The notes beneath the pieces are model-generated. The model worked only from the letters and a program-made list of their open reading frames with translations. It was not told the DNA's origin and ran no database searches. 64,000 nucleotides of DNA from an uncultured Clostridia bacterium (lineage in GTDB: Bacteria; Bacillota; Clostridia; Oscillospirales; Ruminococcaceae), in contig CAMVNQ010000003.1 in NCBI GenBank assembly GCA_947168885.1, positions 1 to 64,000 on the forward strand, given 5' to 3'. This document shows positions 51,845-59,824 of the stretch, piece by piece. The first letter of the stretch is position 1; each line of letters begins with the position of its first letter. Both the position numbers and the translations under genes were made by a program.

Positions 51845-52919
51845 CGACCGTTTCAAAGGAGTAATGCTCGGACTCGCGATAGGAGACGCTTTCGGTTATC
51901 CGATCGAGCTTATGGACTATGACGCGATCTGTGAAAGATTTGAAAAGAAAGGATGTCTCGACCTTGCGGTAAGCAAGCGCACAGGAACGGCGCTTTTCAC
52001 CGACGATACCCAGCTCTCGCTGTTCACAGCGGACGGTCTTCTCTGGGCACACAGCGCAGGCGCTGATGACGGTCAGGTGAACTATGAGGACTACATCTTC
52101 CTCGCTTATCAGGTCTGGCTATACACCCAGACCAAGACCGTTGCGGGAAAGGAGTACGCGTGGCTCTTCGACCCCGCACAGAACGCGTACAAGCTCCGTC
52201 TCCTCAAAGCAAAGGGACTGTACAAAAAGCGCACCGCGGACACAAAGAACATAGACGCTCTGCTTAAAATAAAGAATATGGCATACGGCACGCCCGAGCG
52301 CCGTCTCAACGACAACAAGGACAACGGCGCGGTAAAGCGTTCCGCACCTATCGGTCTTTACTTCTACAAGGATACGAAAAAGGCGTTCGATATGGGCTGC
52401 AGAGCTGCTGCCATAACCCACGGCGACCCTGTCGGCTACATCTCGGCGGGCTGCTATTCCGCTATCATTGCCGAAATAGTAAGCGGCGCGGAGATCGAGG
52501 ACGCGGTAAAGACCGTCATAAGCCTGCTCGACAGCGTTGCTGACGGAGAAGTCCTCAAAAAGACGCTCCAGTACGCTCTTGACCTTGTTGATAATGAGGA
52601 CGTTGACCCCATGTCCGCAGTCAAGAAAATGGGATACGGCTTTGAAGCGTATGAAGCTCTCGCTATATCCGTTTACTGCGCGGTCCTGCATTGCGACAGC
52701 CCGCGACACGCTATCCAGCTTGCTGCGAACCACGACGGCGCAAGCGACACCTGTGCGTCCATGACCGGCGCTATGCTCGGTGCTTATTTCGGAGTACAGG
52801 GCTTCCCGAAAAAGTGGGTGGATAAGCTTCAGTACAAGAATCTTATTTCCGCTATCGCGGACAAGATGCTCAAGGTCGTTTATTCGTCCGAGGACGACGG
52901 GACGACAGAAGAAGAATAA
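51825..52919 (+). CDS. ADP-ribosylglycohydrolase family protein
   Basis: 364 residues. The metal-binding motifs of the ARH/DraG family are seen at LGLAIGDAFGYPIE with ALFTDDTQLSLFTADGL, and at HDGASDTCASMTGAMLGAYFG, which replaces the common 'GGDSDT'. It should hydrolyse ADP-ribosyl links using two Mg ions; the substrate is unknown. AAGGAAG lies 6 bases upstream of the ATG, inside the preceding gene. Confidence 0.92.
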   Translation: MSEVYLDDRFKGVMLGLAIGDAFGYPIELMDYDAICERFEKKGCLDLAVSKRTGTALFTDDTQLSLFTADGLLWAHSAGADDGQVNYEDYIFLAYQVWLYTQTKTVAGKEYAWLFDPAQNAYKLRLLKAKGLYKKRTADTKNIDALLKIKNMAYGTPERRLNDNKDNGAVKRSAPIGLYFYKDTKKAFDMGCRAAAITHGDPVGYISAGCYSAIIAEIVSGAEIEDAVKTVISLLDSVADGEVLKKTLQYALDLVDNEDVDPMSAVKKMGYGFEAYEALAISVYCAVLHCDSPRHAIQLAANHDGASDTCASMTGAMLGAYFGVQGFPKKWVDKLQYKNLISAIADKMLKVVYSSEDDGTTEEE

Positions 52920-53364
52920 TGATATTGTGGTAAATGCGCGCTGCGGCGCGCTGATGAGGCTCTGAGTCTGTCGGTCAGCCCCTCTGGCACTTCGTGCCAC
53001 CTCCCCGCTAACGGGGAGACACCTCAAACTCCGCCGGAGCTTCGCCCCGGACTCGACCCGTTGCAGGATGCAACGCAGTTGAACGCCCAACGCGCACACG
53101 ATGTGCGCATTAAAGCGTTCAACGAAAGGCATCCGCCTTGGATCTGGGTAAGTTTTGGGAGAGAGATCGCTCCGCTCAGGATTCAGGGGCTCTGCCCCTG
53201 TGACCCCGCGAGGGCTCACGCCGCCCTCGACCCGCGCCAGCGTGACGCTGGACCCGGTCCGAACGTAACTCTCTGCTGAACAATAACTTCTGCCACGCAG
53301 CCGTAATTATACCGGAGAATGTGATTCATAAAATAATGTGTATAGCAAAAGGAGCTGAGAAAGT
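52920..53364. repeat. Intergenic array of small hairpins and a CTGCC(A/T)CGCAGCCG repeat
   Basis: No gene. In order: GGCACTTCGTGCC, CCCCGCTAACGGGG, GTTGCAGGATGCAAC, GCACACGATGTGC, GGGGCTCTGCCCC and CAGCGTGACGCTG, each a short stem with a small loop. The first part (AGTCTGTCGGTCAGCCCCTCTGG...CCTCCCCGC) is shared with the inside of the metY-leader MITE. A family member CTGCCACGCAGCCGTAATTATACC is at 53290-53313. Confidence 0.75.
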
Positions 53365-55524
53365 ATGCTTTATACGATAGAATACCTTACCGAAAAGATA
53401 CAGACAAGCGAGAAAGCCTACGATCTCGAAAAGATCACGGCGGCTTACGAGCTTGCCGAAAAGGCTCACAAGGGCGTAAAAAGAAGCTCCGGCGAGCCGT
53501 ATATCACTCACCCTATCGCCGTTGCGTGCATACTGCTCGAATTCTGCATGGACACGGACACTATCTGCGCCGCGCTGATGCACGATGTAGTAGAAGACAC
53601 CGATGTCGATCTCGAAACCATACGCAAGAAGTTCGGCGAAGATGTGGCAAACCTCGTTGACGGCGTAACCAAGATTGGTCAGGTCCCGCTCAACACGACA
53701 AAAGAAGAGCAGCAGGCTGAGAATATCCGCAAGATACTCATAGCTATGTCCAAGGATATACGCGTTATCATCATAAAGCTCGCCGACCGGCTCCACAATA
53801 TGCGCACGATAATGTACCGCCCGCCCGAGAAACAGCGCAAGAAGGCTCTCGAAACCATGAACATCTACGCGCCTATCGCTCACCGCCTCGGTATGAGCGC
53901 GGTCAAGGAGGAGATGGAGGACATCTCCATAAAGATACTTGACCCCTACGGTTCGAAGATGATCGAGGAGATGCTCGACAAGCACAAGGAGCAGCGCGAT
54001 ACTTTCATCGACATAATCAAGTCACGCATAAGAGAGAGAATAAGCGACATCGACCCGCCGCCGACTATCGAAGGCAGAGTCAAGAGCGTTTACAGCATAT
54101 ACAAGAAGGTTTACGTCAAGGGCAAGAGCTTCGATGAGATATACGACATATACGCGGTGCGCGTCATCGTTCAGACCGTTATCGAGTGCTATAATGTCCT
54201 CGGTATAATCCACGATATATTCAAGCCTATCCCCTACCGCTTCAAGGACTATATCGCAACACCAAAGCCCAACCGCTATCAGTCGCTCCACACGACAGTT
54301 ATCGGACGTGAGGGTATTCCGTTCGAGGTGCAGATACGCACCTATGAGATGCACAATACGGCGCAGTACGGTATCGCCGCGCACTGGAAGTACAAAGCCG
54401 GTCTTACCGGAAGTGTAGCCGGCGAAAAGCGTTTCGACTGGATACGCCACATCCTTGAACAGCAGCAGGATTCCGACGACATCGACCAGCTCGCCGATGC
54501 GATAAAGGTCGATCTCGCACCCGACGACGTTTATGTTTTCACGCCTAAGGGCGACGTTGTTACGCTTCCGACAGGCTCGACGATAATCGACTTCGCCTAC
54601 GCGATACACACCCAGGTCGGCAACACCATGACCGGCGCGAAGGTCGGCGGACGAATGATACGCTTCGACTATCGCTTAAAGACCGGCGACATTGTCGAGA
54701 TACAGACCTCGTCGAACGCAAGACCGAACCGCAACTGGCTTGAAATTGCAAAGACTACCGAAGCTCGTGCGAAAATACGCGCGTGGTTCAAGCGCGAGTG
54801 CCGCGAAGAGAATATCTCGGAGGGCAGAAACTCGATAGAGCTTGAATTCCGCAGGAACAATATGATCCCGACCGAGGACTTCATACTCGAACTCGCGGAG
54901 CTCCAGCATTTCGACAACGCGGACGATTTCTATGCTGCGATAGGCTACGGCGGCGTGATACTGTCGAAGATAATGCAGCGCGCCAAGGATCTCTACAACG
55001 CGCGCAATGCCGACAAGGTAAAGGAGAACGATGAGGACTTCCTCGCAACGAGCATTTCGAGACGCCGCAGAGGCGGTGTCGTTGTCGAGGGCATCGACAA
55101 CTGCCTGATAAAGTTCGCGAAGTGCTGCAACCCGCTGCCGGGCGACGATATAATCGGATTCATCACGCGCGGCTACGGCGTTTCCGTGCATAAACGCGAC
55201 TGCGTTAACGTCGTTCATTCTCCGGATTCGGAAAAAGAACGCTGGATAAACGTAATGTGGGCGGGCGGAACCGAAAGCGAGAGCTACAACGCAACTATCG
55301 ACATAGTCGCGGAAGACCGTACCGCGCTCATAGCGGATGTTACTGCATCGATAGCGGCAAGCCGCCTTCCGATACGTCAGATCACGGCTCACCAGCTCAA
55401 GAACAGCAACGCGAATATCATAGTTACGGTTGAAGTAGCAAGCGTCGAACAGCTCAATGCCATGATCGGCAGGATAAGCAAGATACAGGGTGTCATAAGC
55501 GCAGAAAGAACAGGTATAGTCTGA
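53365..55524 (+). CDS. rel: Bifunctional (p)ppGpp synthetase/hydrolase Rel
   Basis: 719 residues, full length. The HD hydrolase domain is intact (HDVVEDTD at 73-80, and earlier YITHPIAVA), the synthetase has YDIYAVRVIVQTVIECYNVLG and FKDYIATPKPNRYQSLHTTV, then the TGS domain (VYVFTPKGDVVTLPTGSTIIDFAYAIH) and a C-terminal ACT domain (VTASIAASRLPIRQITA). It makes and degrades the stringent-response alarmone. AAAGGAG precedes the start. Single gene followed by a separate promoter. Confidence 0.97.
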   Translation: MLYTIEYLTEKIQTSEKAYDLEKITAAYELAEKAHKGVKRSSGEPYITHPIAVACILLEFCMDTDTICAALMHDVVEDTDVDLETIRKKFGEDVANLVDGVTKIGQVPLNTTKEEQQAENIRKILIAMSKDIRVIIIKLADRLHNMRTIMYRPPEKQRKKALETMNIYAPIAHRLGMSAVKEEMEDISIKILDPYGSKMIEEMLDKHKEQRDTFIDIIKSRIRERISDIDPPPTIEGRVKSVYSIYKKVYVKGKSFDEIYDIYAVRVIVQTVIECYNVLGIIHDIFKPIPYRFKDYIATPKPNRYQSLHTTVIGREGIPFEVQIRTYEMHNTAQYGIAAHWKYKAGLTGSVAGEKRFDWIRHILEQQQDSDDIDQLADAIKVDLAPDDVYVFTPKGDVVTLPTGSTIIDFAYAIHTQVGNTMTGAKVGGRMIRFDYRLKTGDIVEIQTSSNARPNRNWLEIAKTTEARAKIRAWFKRECREENISEGRNSIELEFRRNNMIPTEDFILELAELQHFDNADDFYAAIGYGGVILSKIMQRAKDLYNARNADKVKENDEDFLATSISRRRRGGVVVEGIDNCLIKFAKCCNPLPGDDIIGFITRGYGVSVHKRDCVNVVHSPDSEKERWINVMWAGGTESESYNATIDIVAEDRTALIADVTASIAASRLPIRQITAHQLKNSNANIIVTVEVASVEQLNAMIGRISKIQGVISAERTGIV

Positions 55525-55529
55525 TACGC

Positions 55530-55558
55530 TTGCAAAAACGATACTTTTGTGATATAAT
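55530..55558 (+). promoter_or_regulatory. Promoter of the DtxR-type regulator operon
   Basis: TTGCAA, 17-base spacer, TATAAT, immediately after the rel stop. Confidence 0.8.
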
Positions 55559-55624
55559 TCAGAAGATGTGGTGTTCTTACCCGCATACCGCGCACAGAAC
55601 AACGAAAAATATTCGGAGGTACAA

Positions 55625-55996
55625 ATGAACTTACAGGAATCCGGAGAGATGTATCTCGAAACGATACTCGTTCTCTCAAAGAAGAAAAACGACGTCCGCT
55701 CAATAGATATATGTGAGGAAATGGGTTTCTCAAAGCCGAGCATAAGCCGCGCAATACATCTTCTCGAAGACGGCGGCTACCTCACGATAGACAACAACGG
55801 CTATATCACACTCACAGATCTCGGTCTTGAGATCGCAGAAAAGATATATGAGCGCCACACCGTGCTCTCTGCATTTTTCGAGGCTCTTGGTGTCGATAAG
55901 GATACAGCCTCCGAAGACGCCTGCCGCATAGAGCACGTCATAAGTGACACAACGTTTACTGCGATAAAAAAGCATATAAAGAAACACAATATATAA
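55625..55996 (+). CDS. Short DtxR/MntR-family metal-dependent repressor
   Basis: 123 residues from ATG 55625 (GGAGG 6 bases upstream). N-terminal winged helix: ESGEMYLETILVLSKKK, SIDICEEMGFSKPSISRAIHLLEDGGYLTID. The metal site is seen in ERHTVLSAFF and EDACRIEHVIS, the latter with the Cys, Glu and His of the iron-type DtxR site rather than the MntR pattern. No SH3-like domain. It likely represses metal uptake genes when Fe or Mn is plentiful; znuCB lies 2 kb downstream on the other strand. Confidence 0.88.
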   Translation: MNLQESGEMYLETILVLSKKKNDVRSIDICEEMGFSKPSISRAIHLLEDGGYLTIDNNGYITLTDLGLEIAEKIYERHTVLSAFFEALGVDKDTASEDACRIEHVISDTTFTAIKKHIKKHNI

Positions 55997-56010
55997 GGAA
56001 GATAACGTAA

Positions 56011-56892
56011 ATGGAAAAGAAAAAACGAGTTGACGGCATTTCGCTCGCCATTGTTATACTCAATATCGCTATCGTCGCAGTGCTCATACTGCTTGTCGTG
56101 CTCATATATCTGTATATGACCGGAAAGCTTGAACCTACCGACGTTGCAAATATGGAGCAGTCGGAACAAACTGCCGCAGCTATTACCACGACCGCGGTGA
56201 CAACAGAGACTGTCGAGCACACGACCGAACCTACGGAAGCGACCACAACCGCGCCCGAGGAAACGGACGAGCCGGAAGAGACCGAAGAAACGGAATCTTC
56301 TGTCGTTGAAGCGGTGGAATCCGACAGCTATGATGAAGAGTTCTTCGCCAACGACTTCTTCATCGGCGACTCGATTTATACCGGACTTGTGAACTACGGC
56401 TACTTCCCGTCGAAGCAGGTGTTCGCTATGATCGGACTCAACCCCGAGAGCGCACTCACCAAGACCGACGAAAACGGTCTGACTGCCGTTACGAAAGCAC
56501 AGGAAATGCAGCCCAAGCGCATCTTCATAATGCTCGGCTCTAACGGTATAGCGTTCATGGGCAACACCCACATGGCGGAGAAGATGAAAGAGCTCGCGAC
56601 CCAGTTGAAGGAAGCCTGCCCCGACAGCTATATCTACATCGTATCTATCCCGCCTGTCACAAAGGCGCACGACTCCGAGGGCCAGGAGACCATGGTAATG
56701 GTCAACGGCTATAACAAGCTCCTCAAGGGTATGTGTGAGGAAGAAGGAATAGTATTCCTCGACCTCTGCCGCAAGCTTCAGGACAATACCGGCTACTTCT
56801 CCGCAGATTACGCGGAAGCCGACGGTATGCACTTCCTCGGCTCGGCATATAAGAGAATGCTGAGCTTCTTCCAGAAGTCTATTGAGCTTTAA
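56011..56892 (+). CDS. Membrane-anchored SGNH/GDSL-type hydrolase
   Basis: 293 residues. An N-terminal membrane helix (LAIVILNIAIVAVLILLVVLIYLYMTGKL) is followed by a Thr/Glu-rich spacer (residues ~50-100), then an SGNH fold: NDFFIGDSIYTGL (block I Ser), LGSNGIAFMG (block III-like) and ADGMHFLGSAY (block V with His). It should act outside the cell as an esterase or acyl hydrolase on the wall or a polysaccharide. 14 bases after the repressor gene, so likely co-transcribed. Confidence 0.87.
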   Translation: MEKKKRVDGISLAIVILNIAIVAVLILLVVLIYLYMTGKLEPTDVANMEQSEQTAAAITTTAVTTETVEHTTEPTEATTTAPEETDEPEETEETESSVVEAVESDSYDEEFFANDFFIGDSIYTGLVNYGYFPSKQVFAMIGLNPESALTKTDENGLTAVTKAQEMQPKRIFIMLGSNGIAFMGNTHMAEKMKELATQLKEACPDSYIYIVSIPPVTKAHDSEGQETMVMVNGYNKLLKGMCEEEGIVFLDLCRKLQDNTGYFSADYAEADGMHFLGSAYKRMLSFFQKSIEL

Positions 56893-57092
56893 GCCGCGGA
56901 CGCGCGGCGGCGAAACCGTCTGTGACTTATCATCAACGGACAAATCACTGCCTCGCAGCCGTTATACTCTGCAATATGATTATCGCGATTCGGCCGCGGA
57001 CGCGCGGCGGCGATTCCGTCCGTAACTTATCAGCAGCGGACAAATCACTGCCTCGCAGCCGATATACTCTGCTGTATAATATCATGCCTGAT
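56893..57092. repeat. 100-bp direct duplication in an intergenic space
   Basis: GCCGCGGACGCGCGGCGGCGA starts at 56893 and 56993; each copy ends with TCACTGCCTCGCAGCCGNTATACTCTGC (56948-56972 and 57048-57072). The two copies differ at several bases. Members of the interspersed family. Confidence 0.85.
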
Positions 57093-57144
57093 CCCCGCAA
57101 CAAGCGGAGAAAGATATAAATGTTCAAAAGAAAGGAATAAGAAA

Positions 57145-57660
57145 ATGAAAAGAAAGATTATCTGTGCATTCCTGCTCGCGGCACTTGTCTGCGGTGCAGC
57201 ATCCTGCGGCGGCAACACACCTGCCGCAACTACGACAAAGGCAGCGGAAACGACCGCAGCACCCAAGCCTGCCGCTTCCGCCGGCGAGATAGCACAGGCT
57301 GTGCTTGAAGCTGTGCCGATAAACTCGTCTTTTGAGAAGAAAAAGGAGTCCCTTGAAGACTACTTCGACGACCTCGATGTAAACACTCTCGCAGACCAGT
57401 CGTACTTCATCTGCGCTTCCGGTGCTTATCCGGACGAAGTTGCGGTATTCAAGTTCAACAGTGCCGATGATGCACAGAAAGCAGTCCCCGCGATAGAAGC
57501 GAGACTTGAATATCAGAAATCGACGTATAAAGACTATACACCCGAGGAATACTATAAGCTTGAAGACGCTGTTATCGAGCAGCGCGGCGAGTGGATAATA
57601 TACACCGTAACAAGCGACAACACAAAGGCAAAGGAAATAGCTCTCGGATTTATTTCCTGA
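57145..57660 (+). CDS. DUF4358 lipoprotein (second copy)
   Basis: 171 residues. Signal peptide and lipobox CGAASC, then an Ala/Thr-rich linker (AATTTKAAETTAAPKPAAS). The domain shows the DUF4358 pattern (INSSFEKKKESLEDYFDDLDVN, FICASGAYPDEVAVFKF, KAVPAIEARLEYQKSTYKDYTPEEYYKLEDAVI). GAAAGGA precedes the start. Anchored outside by Lgt action; role unknown. Confidence 0.88.
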   Translation: MKRKIICAFLLAALVCGAASCGGNTPAATTTKAAETTAAPKPAASAGEIAQAVLEAVPINSSFEKKKESLEDYFDDLDVNTLADQSYFICASGAYPDEVAVFKFNSADDAQKAVPAIEARLEYQKSTYKDYTPEEYYKLEDAVIEQRGEWIIYTVTSDNTKAKEIALGFIS

Positions 57661-57713
57661 CCGGCCGGCAGACGGGCGTAAATTGACAGAAAACAAGTAA
57701 GGGTGGGTGACAA

Positions 57714-58079
57714 ATGGCAGAAGAATGTCTTGTAATATCTCTGATACTCGGCGCTCTGATTATCGGATTTTTCCGTGCGAACAGAAAAAACTGGGGGCTT
57801 GCCGTGCTTCCGCTCGGATTTGTCCCTTTCATTACCGGAATTGTTTTGTTTATCATCGGTAAGTTCTTCAAATACGAATACGGCTTTGTACTGCCGATGG
57901 TGCTTATCGTCGCTTCTCTGTTTATTTCCTGCGTATGGATCGGTATAGCCTGCTGGATACTGATTAAAACGAAGCGAATGAGGATATATTACCTTATCGC
58001 CTCGATAGGTTTTGTCTTTATCCTCTCGCTCATAATGCTGCTGAAATTCTATTACGCTGTGCCTGTACCGACGGTATGA
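57714..58079 (+). CDS. Uncharacterised four-helix membrane protein
   Basis: 121 residues with four predicted membrane helices (CLVISLILGALIIGFF, LAVLPLGFVPFITGIVLFIIG, LPMVLIVASLFISCVWIGIACWIL, IYYLIASIGFVFILSLIMLL). GGGTGG 9 bases before ATG. It follows the DUF4358 gene and precedes a clear terminator. No family recognised. Confidence 0.75.
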   Translation: MAEECLVISLILGALIIGFFRANRKNWGLAVLPLGFVPFITGIVLFIIGKFFKYEYGFVLPMVLIVASLFISCVWIGIACWILIKTKRMRIYYLIASIGFVFILSLIMLLKFYYAVPVPTV

Positions 58080-58092
58080 TACGAAATACGAA

Positions 58093-58127
58093 CAATCCCT
58101 CCGTGAAAAAACGGAGGGATTGTTTTT
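58093..58127 (+). terminator. Terminator after the 57714 gene
   Basis: CAATCCCTCCGT/ACGGAGGGATTG stem, six-base loop, TTTTTG tail. Confidence 0.92.
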
Positions 58128-58137
58128 GTGTTTTTCT

Positions 58138-58953
58138 TTATCTTTCCTTGACTTTACCGACAAGGGCGAATATCAGGAATACCGCGAGATTGACCACAAC
58201 GATACCCGCGCCGGTGGGAACATCTATGAAGTACGACCCGATAAGACCCGACGTAAAGCATACCACCGAGATCACCGCAGAGCATATCGTCACGCTCTTG
58301 AAGCCCTTGCAGACACGCATTGACGACAGCGACGGAAATATCATCAGACTCGATATTAAAAGCGCGCCCATGAGCCGCATTCCCACTACGATCACTACTG
58401 CTGTGAGCACAGAGATGAATGAGTTATAGACACCCGTGCGTATGCCTGTTGCGCTTGCGAAGCTCTCATCGAACGTCACCGCGAAAATCCGGTGATAAAG
58501 CAGAATGAACGTTACGCACACGATCACCGAGCATATCACCGAAAGCACCACATCCTCTTCGCTGAGGGCTAAAATGCTTCCGAACATATAGCTGTTTATG
58601 TCTATCGACACTCGGTTGAGCGCAAGGACTATCATTCCTATCGCAAGCGCGCTGCTCGACAGGATAGCGATAGCGCTGTCACCGCCCATTTTTCCCTTGC
58701 GGGTGATGTAAAGCAGCAGGAACGCCGACGCTATGACCACCGGTATCGCAAAGCCGAGCGGAGCTATCCCCGCCGCGGCGGCTATCGCGAATGCGCCGTA
58801 GCCGACATGGGAAAGCCCGTCGCCTATCATAGAATAGCGCTTGAGCACAAGACTTGTACCGAGAAGCGCCGCGCACAGCGACACGAGGATACCGACGACA
58901 AGAGCGCGCTGCATGAACGGGTAAGAAAAGACTGCGATAAGTTCATCTGCCAT
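58138..58953 (-). CDS. znuB: Metal (Zn/Mn) ABC transporter permease
   Basis: 271 residues from ATG 58953 (GGGGG about 12 bases upstream); an ATG at 58977 is the alternative. About eight membrane helices with family-typical FMQRALVVGILVSLCAALLGTSLVLKRYSMIGDGLSHVGYGAFAIA and GMRLMGALLISSLMIFPS. It forms the channel of a ZnuABC/MntABC importer. The gene overlaps the ATPase gene, but no substrate-binding protein is adjacent. Confidence 0.9.
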   Translation of the reverse strand: MADELIAVFSYPFMQRALVVGILVSLCAALLGTSLVLKRYSMIGDGLSHVGYGAFAIAAAAGIAPLGFAIPVVIASAFLLLYITRKGKMGGDSAIAILSSSALAIGMIVLALNRVSIDINSYMFGSILALSEEDVVLSVICSVIVCVTFILLYHRIFAVTFDESFASATGIRTGVYNSFISVLTAVVIVVGMRLMGALLISSLMIFPSLSSMRVCKGFKSVTICSAVISVVCFTSGLIGSYFIDVPTGAGIVVVNLAVFLIFALVGKVKER

Positions 58954-59674
58954 GAGTAAAACAGCCCCCTTCCCCATGAAAACAGCCGCGCGACATAAGG
59001 CGGAACGACTCGGTGGTGATGTACTCGTCGGACGTTCCGAAAAAGTAGTCGTTTTTGGACATATTGAGTATCTTGCTTCCGTAGTGAACGGCGTTGTGTA
59101 TATCGTGCGTTACCATTATAACGGTAACACCGCTGTGGTTGAGCTCATGAATGACCTCATACATCTCGGAGGTCACTATCGGGTCGAGACCGGAGACAGG
59201 CTCATCGAGCAACAGCAGTTTCTCCGTCGCGCACAAAGCTCTTGCAAGCAGAACGCGCTGCTGCTGACCGCCGGAGAGATCACGGTAGCTCTTATCTGCA
59301 ATGCTCTCTATCTTCATACGTTCTATCTCACGTTTTGCACGGGCTTTGTTTTCCTTCGTGTAGAACGGGAAAAGCGCGTTGCGGTTAAGGCAGCCGGAAA
59401 GCACGACTTCCCGGACTGTTGCGGGGAAATCCTTCTGCGCGGCTGTCTGCTGGGGGAGGTAGCCTATCTCTTTGGGCTTTACGCCGCCGAACTCGATACT
59501 GCCGGAGCTGTATTTTTTGAGCCCGAGTATGCCCTTGACGAGAGTTGACTTACCGGAGCCGTTTTCTCCGACGATGCAGAGGAAATCGCCCTCATCTATT
59601 GAGAAAGAGAGGTTCTCGAAAGCGGGAACGCCCTCATATTTCATGCATAGGTCTTTGCATTCTATAAGTTTCAT
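58943..59674 (-). CDS. znuC: Metal (Zn/Mn) ABC transporter ATP-binding protein
   Basis: 243 residues. Walker A GENGSGKSTL, signature LSGGQQQRVLLARALC, Walker B LLLLDEPVSGLDP and switch VTHDIHNAVHYGSKI. The C-terminal HGEGGCFTHGR carries extra His and Cys, which could sense or bind metal. It powers the importer with the permease that follows. AAGGTG precedes the start. Confidence 0.93.
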   Translation of the reverse strand: MKLIECKDLCMKYEGVPAFENLSFSIDEGDFLCIVGENGSGKSTLVKGILGLKKYSSGSIEFGGVKPKEIGYLPQQTAAQKDFPATVREVVLSGCLNRNALFPFYTKENKARAKREIERMKIESIADKSYRDLSGGQQQRVLLARALCATEKLLLLDEPVSGLDPIVTSEMYEVIHELNHSGVTVIMVTHDIHNAVHYGSKILNMSKNDYFFGTSDEYITTESFRLMSRGCFHGEGGCFTHGR

Positions 59675-59713
59675 TTCGCACCTTCTTACTGCGGAACGTT
59701 ATTCATAAAGTTT

Positions 59714-59742
59714 ATTATAACATATAATCCCGCAGGTGTCAA
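59714..59742 (-). promoter_or_regulatory. Consensus promoter of znuCB
   Basis: Minus strand TTGACA (59742-59737), 17-base spacer, TATAAT (59719-59714), both perfect. Confidence 0.9.
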
Positions 59743-59753
59743 CAAAATCGTAT

Positions 59754-59780
59754 ATCGAGAAAATTTTATCGTTTTTCGAT
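59754..59780. promoter_or_regulatory. Candidate operator dyad between divergent promoters
   Basis: ATCGAGAAA and TTTTTCGAT form an inverted repeat (8 of 9) around ATTTTATCG, between the znuCB promoter and the plus-strand promoter. A regulator such as the DtxR-type repressor or a Zur-like protein could bind here; the site does not match a consensus I can name. Confidence 0.4.
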
Positions 59781-59789
59781 AAATTTCTA

Positions 59790-59818
59790 TTGACAAACAG
59801 ATATTTATGTGATATAAT
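59790..59818 (+). promoter_or_regulatory. Consensus promoter facing a gene-poor region
   Basis: TTGACA, 17-base spacer, TATAAT, both perfect, pointing away from znuCB. No convincing coding sequence follows for about 900 bases. Confidence 0.85.
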
Positions 59819-59824
59819 GCAGTT

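Noticed and set aside
52119-53219. 366-residue minus-strand ORF
   Set aside because: Antisense to the ADP-ribosylglycohydrolase and extending into the hairpin array; no ribosome site.
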